Source: Pycnococcus provasolii (Eukaryota > Chlorophyta > Pseudoscourfieldiophyceae > Pseudoscourfieldiales > Pycnococcaceae). From it: DNA of 64,000 nt. Made by a program: the position numbers and the translations under genes. The stretch covers positions 248,001 through 312,000 of the forward strand of contig OW568877.1 of the NCBI GenBank assembly GCA_938743325.2, in the 5' to 3' direction. This document shows positions 46,552 through 55,998 of the stretch, in pieces. The notes below the pieces were generated by a model. It was not told the DNA's origin, made no database searches, and worked only from the letters and a program-made list of their open reading frames with translations. Within the stretch, counting starts at the first letter, position 1; each line of letters opens with the position of its first letter.

Positions 46552-48401
46552 GTTTTATGTTGATGTTGTTGTTTTGGTGGGTAGAAGGTTTCTTCGTCAG
46601 CTTGAGTTGATGTGCAATCATTTCAATCATCCACGCCACATCGCGCCCCACGCCTTCCATCCGACGGCGAAAAATCGCCGCAAGTCAATGATTTCTCCGC
46701 AGCGGCTTCGCACGCAGCGAATGCCGCGCACGTAGGAAGAACGAAAGTTATGTGTGAATTGCGAAATCGTCCTGTGGAAGGCTGCCCACCACCGGTCCTG
46801 TCTCTCAGCTCGTCAGAAACTTGGGTATAGTAACGAAGAAAGTGGTCTCATAGACAAAAGAGTCTCTGAAGGTGTCCTAAGAATTTGTTCTATCGAATTG
46901 TCCATCTTTCGAGCGAGGAGCAGGTTGGCTTTTTTTGTTGGTGGTGACACGCGCCAGCGGCAGCAGAAGCAGCAGAAGCAGAAGAGAGAGAGAGAAGGGT
47001 CAGGAAGAACGCAGCATACATGGTTAATCACTGTATTAGCTCAGCTCAAGTGTTGGATATCTCTAAAAGAGTTGTTTGTATTGTTTCGTCGTCACTCCCT
47101 CCTCTCTGTCTGTCTTTTGTCTCTGCCGTCTCTGCTTTGTGTGCGCGCGCCTTTCTTTTTTTCCCCTTTTTTTCTCGTGCCGTGTGAAGGTGAAGGGCAA
47201 AGCAGGTGACGTACCGACTTGTGACTTGCTGTTGAAACTTGCATGGTAAATTTGTTTTGTATGGATCTGTATTGGTGAGAGTTGTGGTTGTTTGTGAGTT
47301 TCGTTTTTTGTTTTTGTATGGCGTGTCAACCACAATGCTGCCCCTTGGTTATAGTTTGTCGAGCATCACCCGGGACCGTGCGGGTGCACACCAGTGTTAT
47401 CGATCTTCCCATAAGGCGGTTGGGGCGTGACGATCCACACGGGCTTCTTTGTAATTGTAGAGGATGAAGATTGTGGAGACACGCACGGAGATTCCGCTGG
47501 GTTAAGGAATCCAAGTTTTCTTTTTTTTTTGTTTCTTTCTTTCGGAGTGAAAGCGAAGCAAAGCAAAGAAAACAAAAAATCCGGATGTATGTGTGTGTGT
47601 ATCGAATATTCCTTCCTTATATCCAGCTTTCAGAATCGGGTAAAGCTTGCTTGTATGTATTTTGTCGTTCACTATGCTATGAAACATTCAGGTCTCAAAG
47701 ATTATATAGACATATGGAAACATCACCAAGCTGGAATATATAATATGGAATAGGACAAATGTCGAACGACTCCGGAATATTATACAGATACATACACACA
47801 CACACATAATAGTAGCAGATACACACTTAAGTGGCAAAGGCCCAAACCAGACCCAAAGCTAAACACACACACCGGTCATCAAAGGAACACCTCTGGACAC
47901 CTCCTCCTCCAAGATTCATTCGCAAAGGCAAAGGCAAAGGAAAACCAACCCAAAGCAACCAACCAACACACACCGACCAAACAAACAAACACACACATGA
48001 TGCTCATGCACAACTGAGAAACATAATAAAGAACATACCTGTTGTCAATCTGACTACGAAGAATACTGTGACTCACGGCTGCCTAGAGGAACGCAAGACT
48101 GGTAACATAAATTCAAACTATGAGGAAAGAAACACACCCGTGGATGCCGCCGCCATAGGAGATGAGATCTGCACCCCCCGGGAATGAGGGGAAAGGGAAC
48201 GCAAAAGGTGAGGGTGTTTGCGGATCCGTCTCCTGTTCAGTGGGGATCCGTCTTTGGGCTCTTTCGCCAGTACAGTATTCTTCAGACGGGGTGGGCTGTG
48301 GGGTCTTTGGGCATCCCTCGCGAGATCTACCAACTACCTTTAAGGTGATCTGGAAGGGGGAGCTCCGGGCAGCTCTTGTTAGAGTTAGGGTTTTGGAGTT
48401 A
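46552..48401. other. Gene-poor region with simple repeats and strand-biased A/C-rich DNA
   Basis: Contains CAGCAGAAGCAG and (GA)n repeats at about 46960-47000, T-rich tracts near 47150 and 47520, an (AC)n tract near 47795, and a plus-strand frame 47831-48187 whose strong A/C bias resembles the LINE coding strand downstream. It may be another LINE fragment. No host gene is recognised. Confidence 0.4.
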
Positions 48402-50824
48402 TCTTTCTTCCCTCGGAGGATCGATCCCATGGCGGGGGTCATGGTGGCGGCGGCGTTACGCAGCAGGAGGCACGCAGACAGAACGCAGCAAACGTCATTG
48501 TGTACGGTCAAGGATCCGTTGAGGTAAGGGCGGTCACCGTTGTCGCATCAAAATCATGCAGAAGCAGATCAAGGACGAGAGTGCAAACAGCGCACGGAAA
48601 GCTCTTTAGCATCAGCGACAGCGCAGGGATATCTGAAAGGGGGAGAGGCGGTTGAGCGTTCAGAGCGTCAACCGCCTTTCCCAGCAACCGCAGATATCCG
48701 ACCGGCACATACGATGCAATCTGCAAAACACAATGCATGAGGATCTCGGAGCGCGGCTTCGGTCGGGTCACAGGGCAAGTGAAACTCACTATTTTTGCTT
48801 ACACACACACCACAAAAATACCGTCCTAACGGAACCACCAAACAACCATCTCGACAACAGTAAGTCATCAACCACAACAACAACAATAACCTCAACACTT
48901 AACAGCCACACGACAAGCAACACAACAGCACCCCTAACACAAACCCAACAAACAATCACACAAACATCCCATCAACACTACAACACATCAATCAGATAAC
49001 AGCAACTGCACCAACAACACCCACACATCATCCAAACACACACACACCCACAGCATCACACCACCAACACCTTGTAATCACAACATTGAATGCGACCATG
49101 ACACCCACACAGCCAAGCCACCTCGACACACTTCCTCACTCCCGCCGTCACACCAAGCACGACGCGCGGGAACTCTAGAACTTCAAATTTCCCTCAAAAC
49201 CCTAACAACACTCCAACCCCCAAAAACCAACCTAACCATAACCCTAGCAGTAACCCTCCTGAAATCGGCAAACTCATCATTAACATCCACCCCCACGGAG
49301 CTCCTATGGGCACGATCCAAATCCTACAGATACACCCCAGCTCCTCCACGGGACCACCCTCCTGCACATGGATCCCCATCCGCATTCACAACACTCCAGG
49401 CTCGCTATACCTCCAAGCCACTTCACCTAACCCAGAAACCCACACATCAATCATCCACGCGCACCTCGACACCGGCATAAACACCCCGGCTGAACCAATC
49501 ACACAAGCGACTCCTATCAACAAGCCCGACCCTCCTCCTCTTCCAAACCCATCCACGAGCCAATGGCACCTACCAGGCCAACCCGAACTCACGGTTGACA
49601 CGGTCACCATCAGCCAAATCCACACATATCTCACCACACGAGACCTAATCCAACACAAAGGAGCGAACTCCATCCTCGACTACTGGCAACGCAAAGACGC
49701 CAACATCCCCGGACCCCCAGATCCAATCCTCCATCATGAAAAATGCACCACTGCCAACGTCCACCGCCAGCAAATCGCGCTCTCCGATGCATACTTCGCT
49801 TCAACACGAAAGCTATTCACAATGAGGGCACCCATCACCGCTCAAGCCTTATCCGGCAAAACCAATGGAAGCATACCAGATACATGCTCCACATGTCGCC
49901 ATAAGCCCACAGAACACAACACAACACCCCCCACAGAACATCTCACTCACCTGCTCAAAGAATGCCCTTATTCCATTGCAGTATGGCAAGCCATGGAAAT
50001 CACACTCACACACCTAGGCATCGACGCTGCCATCCCGATGCAGGAACTGCGATCTTCACTATTCGCCATGGCCTCAGGATTCGTTCTCAACCCCCCCTCC
50101 AACCCACAAACCACTGTAACGCCACAACCCATGTCATGGGAAGGTCAGGCTGAGGCACTCAACGCTCCTCCAATTCAACAACGACCCAAAACTCGAGACA
50201 ACCACCACCTCCCGCTATGGGCCCTTATCCACAGCATAGCCCTCAAAGCCATCTGGAACTGCAGATGCGAATGCGTCTTCCACAGCCCAGGCGAGCCACT
50301 CCCCCCATCCCCCCTCAAACGATTTCTCTTCTTCATACTCTCTTACATAACTACAGAACGATCAGTCAGACACTCCAGACGAAGCTTCCCCCTCTCAATA
50401 TGGAACCCTCTCCTAACTGCAAAATGCACGCCCACACTCTCCGCCAAACACCTACAAGAAACCAAGTTCAAAGAAGAACTAATCAATCAGATCATGAACT
50501 GCTCCCCGCCAACAATACACGAAACCCAACAAGACTCTTAAGTCTACTCAACACACGTAGGAAGAGATCCTCTCCTAACACGTCAACCAACACATGGAGA
50601 AGAGTCTGGGAGCGAAAATGGTAAATCAGGGATGTGGGAGGCTTGCTCAACTAGCAGGGGAACTTTTATGGGCTTGAATTGGGATGTTTTGAGTGTTATT
50701 TGTATGTAGGGTGGATTTGTCAGATGGTACACATACTGCATATACTTGTTCTGTCTTCGTTTAGGTACAGGAACTTCTTCTTGTAACCCCAATAGTCTGG
50801 AAAAAAAAAAAAAAAAAAAAAAAA
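48402..50824 (+). mobile_element. 5'-truncated LINE (non-LTR) retrotransposon with target-site duplication
   Basis: The element ends in a 25-base poly(A) run (about 50801-50825). The 15-mer AGGGTTTTGGAGTTA stands at 48387-48401 and again at 50825-50839, directly at the two borders, as a target-site duplication should. It contains the end of ORF2 (49306-50541). The 5' 380 bases differ in composition from the rest and include an imperfect hairpin (48627-48699), so the 5' part may be mosaic. The target was a telomere-like GTTAGGG tract upstream of the DHHC gene. Confidence 0.6.
49306..50541 (+). CDS. LINE ORF2 C-terminal part
   Basis: An open frame of 411 codons with strong A/C bias, unlike the GC-rich host genes. 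The segment CSTCRHKPTE...HLTHLLKECPYSIAVWQAM is the zinc-knuckle (zf-RVT) that follows reverse transcriptase in many LINEs, and later text (ALIHSIALKAIWNCRCECVF) matches the usual downstream helix with conserved Trp. The RT catalytic part is missing, so the copy is dead on arrival by 5' truncation. The first ATG is probably internal to the original protein. Confidence 0.7.
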   Translation: MGTIQILQIHPSSSTGPPSCTWIPIRIHNTPGSLYLQATSPNPETHTSIIHAHLDTGINTPAEPITQATPINKPDPPPLPNPSTSQWHLPGQPELTVDTVTISQIHTYLTTRDLIQHKGANSILDYWQRKDANIPGPPDPILHHEKCTTANVHRQQIALSDAYFASTRKLFTMRAPITAQALSGKTNGSIPDTCSTCRHKPTEHNTTPPTEHLTHLLKECPYSIAVWQAMEITLTHLGIDAAIPMQELRSSLFAMASGFVLNPPSNPQTTVTPQPMSWEGQAEALNAPPIQQRPKTRDNHHLPLWALIHSIALKAIWNCRCECVFHSPGEPLPPSPLKRFLFFILSYITTERSVRHSRRSFPLSIWNPLLTAKCTPTLSAKHLQETKFKEELINQIMNCSPPTIHETQQDS

Positions 50825-50825
50825 A

Positions 50826-50884
50826 GGGTTTTGGAGTTAGGGTTCTTGCGTTAGGGTTCTTGCGTTAGGGTTAGCCATAGGGTT
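50826..50884 (+). promoter_or_regulatory. TTAGGG-like tract upstream of the DHHC gene
   Basis: Contains GGAGTTAGGGTTCTTGCG, a second TTAGGGTTCTTGCG, and TTAGGGTTAGCC, 160-215 bp upstream of the ATG at 51043. The LINE insertion split this tract. A TATAAAA box occurs at about 51021-51027, 16 bp from the ATG. Confidence 0.5.
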
Positions 50885-51042
50885 CGCGTGAGGGCCCTTC
50901 TCCTTCCTCGGCCTCTTCCCCTCTCCCCCTTCCCAGAATCCCAGCACGAGCTCTGGATCCCATTCCCAAACCACTTTCATGCCCGCTACGAGGGAGGCTA
51001 CGAGGCTACGAGTAGGCTCCTATAAAACGCTAGGGTAGAGGT

Positions 51043-52212
51043 ATGGCGTTAGGTCGAAGTTTTCGCGTCGCCCATGTATGGAGCCACTTGCGTCGATGTT
51101 CCTCATGCTCGTCGTCGTCATCATCCTCGTCAACTCAGTTCATATGGTTTCTGGAAGATTGTATTGATACTTCCCTGCGCTGTCTTGGACCGATCTTTGT
51201 CACATTAGCTCTCTGCATGATACTCTTAGTCATTTATCATACAAGTATAGTGATACCTGTCATCGTTAGACAAGCTTACCAAAATGTTAATCATCATTCC
51301 AGCAACAAACATGCGTCATCAGTTTTGGGAGGTGTATCATTTCCATTCTATCTTGCGCTTTTCCACTATCTCGCTATTGTATGGCTCTCGTTCAATATTC
51401 TGTTCAACTATGTCACGTGCATCTATCACCGAGGAGGATCGGGAGGATTTCAGGCTGGACGGTCAGTGACGGATAACGTGTACGAAAGACAACAAAGGGC
51501 GGGGGACTTGGAAACTGGCAACTTGATTGGCGACGACTCCTCACACCAAAAAAAAATATATCAGACGCCTGCCGCCGCCGCACACGCACACGCTCCTGCG
51601 CCCGCGTCGGAAATGCTCGACGGAGCGCAGTGCGTTTTCCTGCCGCCGCAGGCACAACCGAGGTGGTGCTCGATATGCAACCAAACCAAGCCGCCGCTCA
51701 CACAGCACTGCTACGTCTGCAAACGGTGCGTGGCGAAGCAAGACCACCACTGCCCGTGGGTGTCCGGCTGCGTTGGGTTCCGCAACTACCGCTACTTCTT
51801 CCTCTTCATATTCTGGCTGTGGACCGGATGCGCGTACGCCGCCATCACCATGCTCTCCGCGCGCATCAGGCGCGTGGGCGTGGGCGTGCGACTCGTCGAA
51901 TTCGCGTTCACAATCAGCGTATCCGTGTTCTGCGCGCTCTCGCTGCTGCTCGGTTGGCACGTGTACCTCGTGCTTACCGCACAGACAACCGTCGAGTTTC
52001 ACAGGCAGCTTGGCAAGCGCCCCGAACGTCGCCGACGCGGAGAGACGTACGTTAACCCACTGGACCGTGGATGGGCGGACAACTGGAAACGCGCGCTCGT
52101 GCCTCGCGGCGCGAATGGCCATGGCGTCGCGTTTAACGGCAAGATGTGGTGGCTCGTGTGGATGCTTCCCCTCAAGCGCGCACCCATCGGCGATGGCGTG
52201 ATGTACTTTTGA
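51043..52212 (+). CDS. DHHC palmitoyltransferase
   Basis: 389 residues. Two N-terminal membrane helices (about 45-70 and 95-125), then the cysteine-rich domain RWCSICNQTKPPLTQHCYVCKRCVAKQDHHCPWVSGCVGFRNYRYFF (about 207-252) with the intact DHHC and all zinc cysteines, then two more helices (about 252-310) including the NYRYFFLFIFWLW turn. It S-acylates proteins on Golgi or plasma membranes. The C-terminus is basic and short. The DPG motif usually found after the second helix is not obvious; TTxE may be represented by TTVEF. Confidence 0.92.
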   Translation: MALGRSFRVAHVWSHLRRCSSCSSSSSSSSTQFIWFLEDCIDTSLRCLGPIFVTLALCMILLVIYHTSIVIPVIVRQAYQNVNHHSSNKHASSVLGGVSFPFYLALFHYLAIVWLSFNILFNYVTCIYHRGGSGGFQAGRSVTDNVYERQQRAGDLETGNLIGDDSSHQKKIYQTPAAAAHAHAPAPASEMLDGAQCVFLPPQAQPRWCSICNQTKPPLTQHCYVCKRCVAKQDHHCPWVSGCVGFRNYRYFFLFIFWLWTGCAYAAITMLSARIRRVGVGVRLVEFAFTISVSVFCALSLLLGWHVYLVLTAQTTVEFHRQLGKRPERRRRGETYVNPLDRGWADNWKRALVPRGANGHGVAFNGKMWWLVWMLPLKRAPIGDGVMYF

Positions 52213-52350
52213 TGAAAATTGTAAATAATTTGTTCTTGCAGAATTTGCTCCGAAGTCCGAACGGACCCGCACCTCGCAGGGGCAGCTTCCAAAAAGCCCC
52301 TCCCTGAGATCTCGCTGACGTCAGAATATACGCCCCAAAAACAACAGCAA

Positions 52351-53730
52351 ATGATCGGCGCATCAGCCGCATCAATGATGTCCGGCGCATCGGCGCCTGA
52401 CCTGTTCCTGCCCGCGCGGCGTCTGCTGGCATCGACGCCCGTGACGTCGATCATGCACACGCGACACGCGGGCACGCAGTGGCGTCCGCTGATCCTCTAC
52501 GGCGACAACACGATCGCTGAGGCGCTGGGCAAATTGGCGAAGCGCGAGTTGCTGTCGGCACCTGTGATGATGGCGCCTGTTGCGCCAGCTCATGCCGAAG
52601 GCTTGGCGGGCGTATCTGGAACTGCTCTCACGGATCACGCAGACTCTTCCGTCTTCTCGAGCTTCCTTGGATTCGTCGGCGTCGAAGACATCGTCGCCGC
52701 GCTCTGCGACACGGCGGTGCGACGCATGCAAATCACTGTTCCGATCTCAGCCGGACCGGGTACACCGGAATTCTGGCAGGCGGTACTGCGCGGTGACGCG
52801 GGATTTGAATGGCTCCATAAACGTCTCGACGAAATCGCATTCTCAGGCGACGGTGGCTTAATGTTCAGCGGATCGGCGCCGGATCACAACCTGTTGCGAA
52901 CTTGCTATCGAGGAATGCTGTACGGCGGACCACAAGACGCGGAGGGAAACGCGAGGATCGTCCAGCCTTGCTTTCACCGCTTTGCAATCTTTGACACGGA
53001 TGGGTCGATCGTCGACATCATCAGCCAGCACGACATAGTGCGTTTTATGCAAAGTAACGTGCATCGCCTTGGCGCACTCGCTGATGCGTCGCTGGAGAGC
53101 CTAGGATTCGTGACTGACGATGTCGTGACGGTGCCCGCGTCTCTGCCTGCACTCGAGGCGTTCGCGCAACTCAATAAAAGGCGGGTCACGTCGATGGCTG
53201 TGGTGGACGACGAGCACGGCTCGCTGCTCAGCTGTTTGAGTGGCAGCGATTTGCGCGGCATCGACGTGAATCACCTCGAGTGGCTGACAATTCCCGTCGG
53301 TGAGTACCTCAGCATTGTGCACGGTCTCGACTACGCTGGCTACCAGACGCCTCATCACACGCGTGCATACAAGGACAGCGCCGACCCGTACTTGCTCCAA
53401 CCTCGTCGTAAGGAACCCCAAGACTCGCCGGAGGGGCGCGCAGAGGAGGCGGCGAAGCGCCGCGATCGATCTGCGGCTCTTCCCGCGTGCATGCGCCGCG
53501 CGGCCCACGACGCGATCTCTCTGCCACCCTCGTCGCCATTCAAGGATGCTCTAAATCTACTCGCAAAGCGGCACGTGCATCGCATCTACGTGAAGCATCC
53601 GGTGACGAATCGACCAGTGGGTGTCGTCAGTTTGACGGACGTGCTGCGCATGGCCGTGGGCGACGAGAAGATGGATCTCGAGCACGACGAGAGGTTTGCG
53701 AAGCACGCGCTACCCCGCACGACGTCGTGA
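52351..53730 (+). CDS. CBS-domain protein, AMPK-gamma-like
   Basis: 459 residues. CBS-type modules occur at the start (WRPLILYGDNTIAEALGKLAKRELLSAPVM), the middle (RFAIFDTDGSIVDIISQHDIVRFMQ, VPASLPALEAFAQLNKRRVTSMAVVDDEHGSLLSCLSGSDLRGI) and the end (PFKDALNLLAKRHVHRIYVKHPVTNRPVGVVSLTDVLRMA), i.e. four CBS repeats as two Bateman pairs, the layout of SNF4/AMPK-gamma and related plant proteins that sense adenine nucleotides. An inserted Arg/Glu-rich linker (about 350-380) is unusual. Same strand as, and 138 bp after, the DHHC gene. Confidence 0.85.
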   Translation: MIGASAASMMSGASAPDLFLPARRLLASTPVTSIMHTRHAGTQWRPLILYGDNTIAEALGKLAKRELLSAPVMMAPVAPAHAEGLAGVSGTALTDHADSSVFSSFLGFVGVEDIVAALCDTAVRRMQITVPISAGPGTPEFWQAVLRGDAGFEWLHKRLDEIAFSGDGGLMFSGSAPDHNLLRTCYRGMLYGGPQDAEGNARIVQPCFHRFAIFDTDGSIVDIISQHDIVRFMQSNVHRLGALADASLESLGFVTDDVVTVPASLPALEAFAQLNKRRVTSMAVVDDEHGSLLSCLSGSDLRGIDVNHLEWLTIPVGEYLSIVHGLDYAGYQTPHHTRAYKDSADPYLLQPRRKEPQDSPEGRAEEAAKRRDRSAALPACMRRAAHDAISLPPSSPFKDALNLLAKRHVHRIYVKHPVTNRPVGVVSLTDVLRMAVGDEKMDLEHDERFAKHALPRTTS

Positions 53731-53813
53731 AGTGACGCGAAGGTTTTTTTGGGGGGAAATGTTTTTGACTTGAAATCTTAAAAATACATCGAGAATGAAT
53801 GAATCGTCGCGGA

Positions 53814-54497
53814 TTAGTCTCTCGTTCTTGCCCTTTGGGAGAAGCCTGAGCCTGAGACTCTCTGCTCATGTTGAGAGTCTGCTTCAGGTTTCTCAATGAC
53901 CTGTACAGGACTCCACGCTGGAATCCAGCCGCCGCTCGTAAATGACGCATAAGCGTCTTTCATCAACGATGCAGTACGGTCAAGCACGTTCGCACTCGCC
54001 TCGTTGGTAGCGTGCGGAGGACGCTTATCCGCGAGGTCCACGCTCGCGGCGATGTCCCACAGCATGTCGGACTTGAGCGTGGTGTCAGCCACGAGGTGAA
54101 CGGCTCCAGCGACAAACCCAAACAGCATCGACACACGTAACGTCCTCTGCGCCGCGTGCTCGGGCAACTTTCCGCGGAGCACGTTTTCGTACAGGCCACT
54201 CATCAGCAAGCCCGTGCCTGCTCCTGCCCTTGCCGAGACGCCGACGTCGTGCTTTTGTCCGTCCGCCGTGATCCGCATCAGTTCGCACATGACACCAAAC
54301 GTCGTTCCGACGACGGCGTAGTTGCCTGCGAGCACGAGGCGCGGGTTGTGCAAGTTAAGGCGTGGGGTGCGTTGCGTGGTGTGTATGACAGGTCCTGCAA
54401 TTGCGCCAAAGCAGGCACCGCCGAGTGCGAGAGACGCGAGCTTCTGACTGACGGACGGATCTGTGGACGAGCTGGGAACATCCACCGGCGCCGCCAT
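53814..54497 (-). CDS. Tim17/22-like membrane protein
   Basis: 227 residues from the ATG at 54497 (upstream frame has only non-ATG codons). Gly-rich hydrophobic segments (LALGGACFGAIAGPVIH, NYAVVGTTFGVMCELM, AGAGTGLLMSGLYENV, SMLFGFVAGAVHLVAD) spaced like the four helices of the Tim17/Tim22/OEP16/PMP24 superfamily. Such proteins form import channels or peroxisomal/plastid membrane proteins. No signature decides which. Convergent with the CBS gene, 83 bp away. Confidence 0.6.
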   Translation of the reverse strand: MAAPVDVPSSSTDPSVSQKLASLALGGACFGAIAGPVIHTTQRTPRLNLHNPRLVLAGNYAVVGTTFGVMCELMRITADGQKHDVGVSARAGAGTGLLMSGLYENVLRGKLPEHAAQRTLRVSMLFGFVAGAVHLVADTTLKSDMLWDIAASVDLADKRPPHATNEASANVLDRTASLMKDAYASFTSGGWIPAWSPVQVIEKPEADSQHEQRVSGSGFSQRARTRD

Positions 54498-54610
54498 TAT
54501 ATGGCGAATCTTGAGAGAAGGAGAAATAGGACAGCGGCGAAACAGGTCGGCGAAACACCTCGGCGAAACCCCGAAAATGAAATAAATGCACAACCCCAAA
54601 TCGAAATCCC

Positions 54611-54653
54611 GAACCCTAACCCTAACCCTAACCCTAACCCTAAAACCCTAAAC
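54611..54653 (+). promoter_or_regulatory. Interstitial telomere-like tract (CCCTAA)n between divergent genes
   Basis: About five CCCTAA units ending CCCTAAAACCCTAAAC lie between the Tim17-like start (54497) and the membrin start (54789), 114-178 bp from each ATG. Confidence 0.6.
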
Positions 54654-54788
54654 GTTTTTAAGTTTTCTTCTCTTTTCTTTGACGCATTTCCTTCCCTCCA
54701 ACAGTCCAAGTAATAAGTCGCCCTTCGAAGCTGCTTCATTTCCAGCAGCTTTTTTTTCCGTGTTTTGTTCAAAAAACTAATACAGTAA

Positions 54789-55499
54789 ATGTCCGCCCAC
54801 TCCCGCGCCCCTCCTGGTCCTTCTCACGGCAGTGGCACGGCGTCGGACGTGCACGGCCACTGCCGCCGGCTTATCCTACAACTCAGACAAGGCACCTTGG
54901 AGCTCGAGAACGCTGAAGGTGCGCACATGCCCATCGACGCCGCACTCGTGCAGTCCCTGCGCGACTCACTCGCGGCGCTCAGAGCTTCCGCCGAGCAACT
55001 CGACGGGCTGTGGCGCACGCAAATATCACGCGACAAGTCGCAGAGGGACATGTGGAAGAGAAAGGTGGACAATGTGACGGAGGAGGTGGGCGTGCTCACG
55101 CAAGCGCTGCAGAAGTACGAACAGAGGAGTCACAGAAGGAGGGTGGAGGAGGAGGCGAGAGACGAGCTGATGAGGAGAGGCACGGACGCCGCGGTGGCGA
55201 TCGACCTCGGCAGCAGCGACGACGTATCGGATAGAGATAAGGCGCGCATCGCAAACAGCCACAGTGTGCTTGAGGATGCGATGGCGGCGGGCAGGAGTGC
55301 TTTGTTGGCCATGACCGGTCAGCGCGAGACGTTGAAGGGCGCACACAAAAAGGCGCTGGACGTGCTGAGTCGGTTAGGTGTGAGCGAGAGTTTGCTTCGT
55401 GTTGCGGAGCGTCGTGCACGCACGGACCGCGTGCTGGCATATGGCGGGATTGTCAGCGTGTGCGCGGTCGTCGCCGTCGTCGTATTTCTCTACCGATAA
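54789..55499 (+). CDS. Membrin (Qb-SNARE, GOSR2/Bos1-like)
   Basis: 236 residues. The C-terminal 95 residues follow membrin closely: SVLEDAMAAGRSALLAMTGQRETLKGAHKKALDVLSRLGVSESLLRVAERRARTDR, with the central-layer Gln in TGQRETL, then a C-terminal membrane anchor (VLAYGGIVSVCAVVAVVVFLY). The upstream helices (IDAALVQSLRDSLAALRASAEQLDGLWRTQISRDKSQRDMWKRKVDN) match the regulatory Habc part. It works in ER-to-Golgi vesicle fusion. The ATG at 54789 is 2 bases after a TACAGTA motif. Confidence 0.88.
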   Translation: MSAHSRAPPGPSHGSGTASDVHGHCRRLILQLRQGTLELENAEGAHMPIDAALVQSLRDSLAALRASAEQLDGLWRTQISRDKSQRDMWKRKVDNVTEEVGVLTQALQKYEQRSHRRRVEEEARDELMRRGTDAAVAIDLGSSDDVSDRDKARIANSHSVLEDAMAAGRSALLAMTGQRETLKGAHKKALDVLSRLGVSESLLRVAERRARTDRVLAYGGIVSVCAVVAVVVFLYR

Positions 55500-55998
55500 C
55501 GCAGCTAAAGCCGCGCCTAGAAAGGCCAAAAAGGTAACCTAAATAAAGGAAGCCCGAACCACATGACATGAAGAAAAGAGCCCTAACCCCAAACCCCCAA
55601 ACCAAACCAAACCCCCAAATCAAACCCCCAAACGAAACTTCTTGCAGAGAACCTCCTTGGACCACTCTCCTTGGACCCCTCTCTTTGTCCTTGTTTGGTT
55701 TGGTTCGCCCCAGATGCCAGAGGAGCCCCAGGGGAGTCGGGAAAGTTTCCCCTTGCAGCGTTGATCTTCCCCTCAGGTGGAGCGAGCGATCTTTCCCCTG
55801 GAGCCATCACTTGTTGATCCCAACAAGTGACCTGGACTGGCGGCCTTAACTGGACTGTACACTTTACCTGCTGCAGGTGTGGCACGCCTTACCCTTACTG
55901 CCTTACCCTTCGCTAGCGTCAGCTTAACGACAGCGATTCTCGTGATGCCGGCCTCTCATTATCATTTTTGTATTGGTGGTGTATCTGTGGGTGTATCT
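55500..55998. other. Intergenic region with AACCCCCAAA repeats
   Basis: Between membrin and the oxidase gene. At 55579-55630 CCCTAACCCCAAACCCCCAAACCAAACC-type words repeat; CTCCTTGGACC is duplicated in tandem near 55655. The frame of the downstream gene is open back to 55945 (ATG), which is an alternative start. Confidence 0.4.

Noticed and set aside
48508-48789. 93-codon minus-strand frame
   Set aside because: Starts with a GTG, lies across a hairpin, and is antisense to the LINE segment; no domain.
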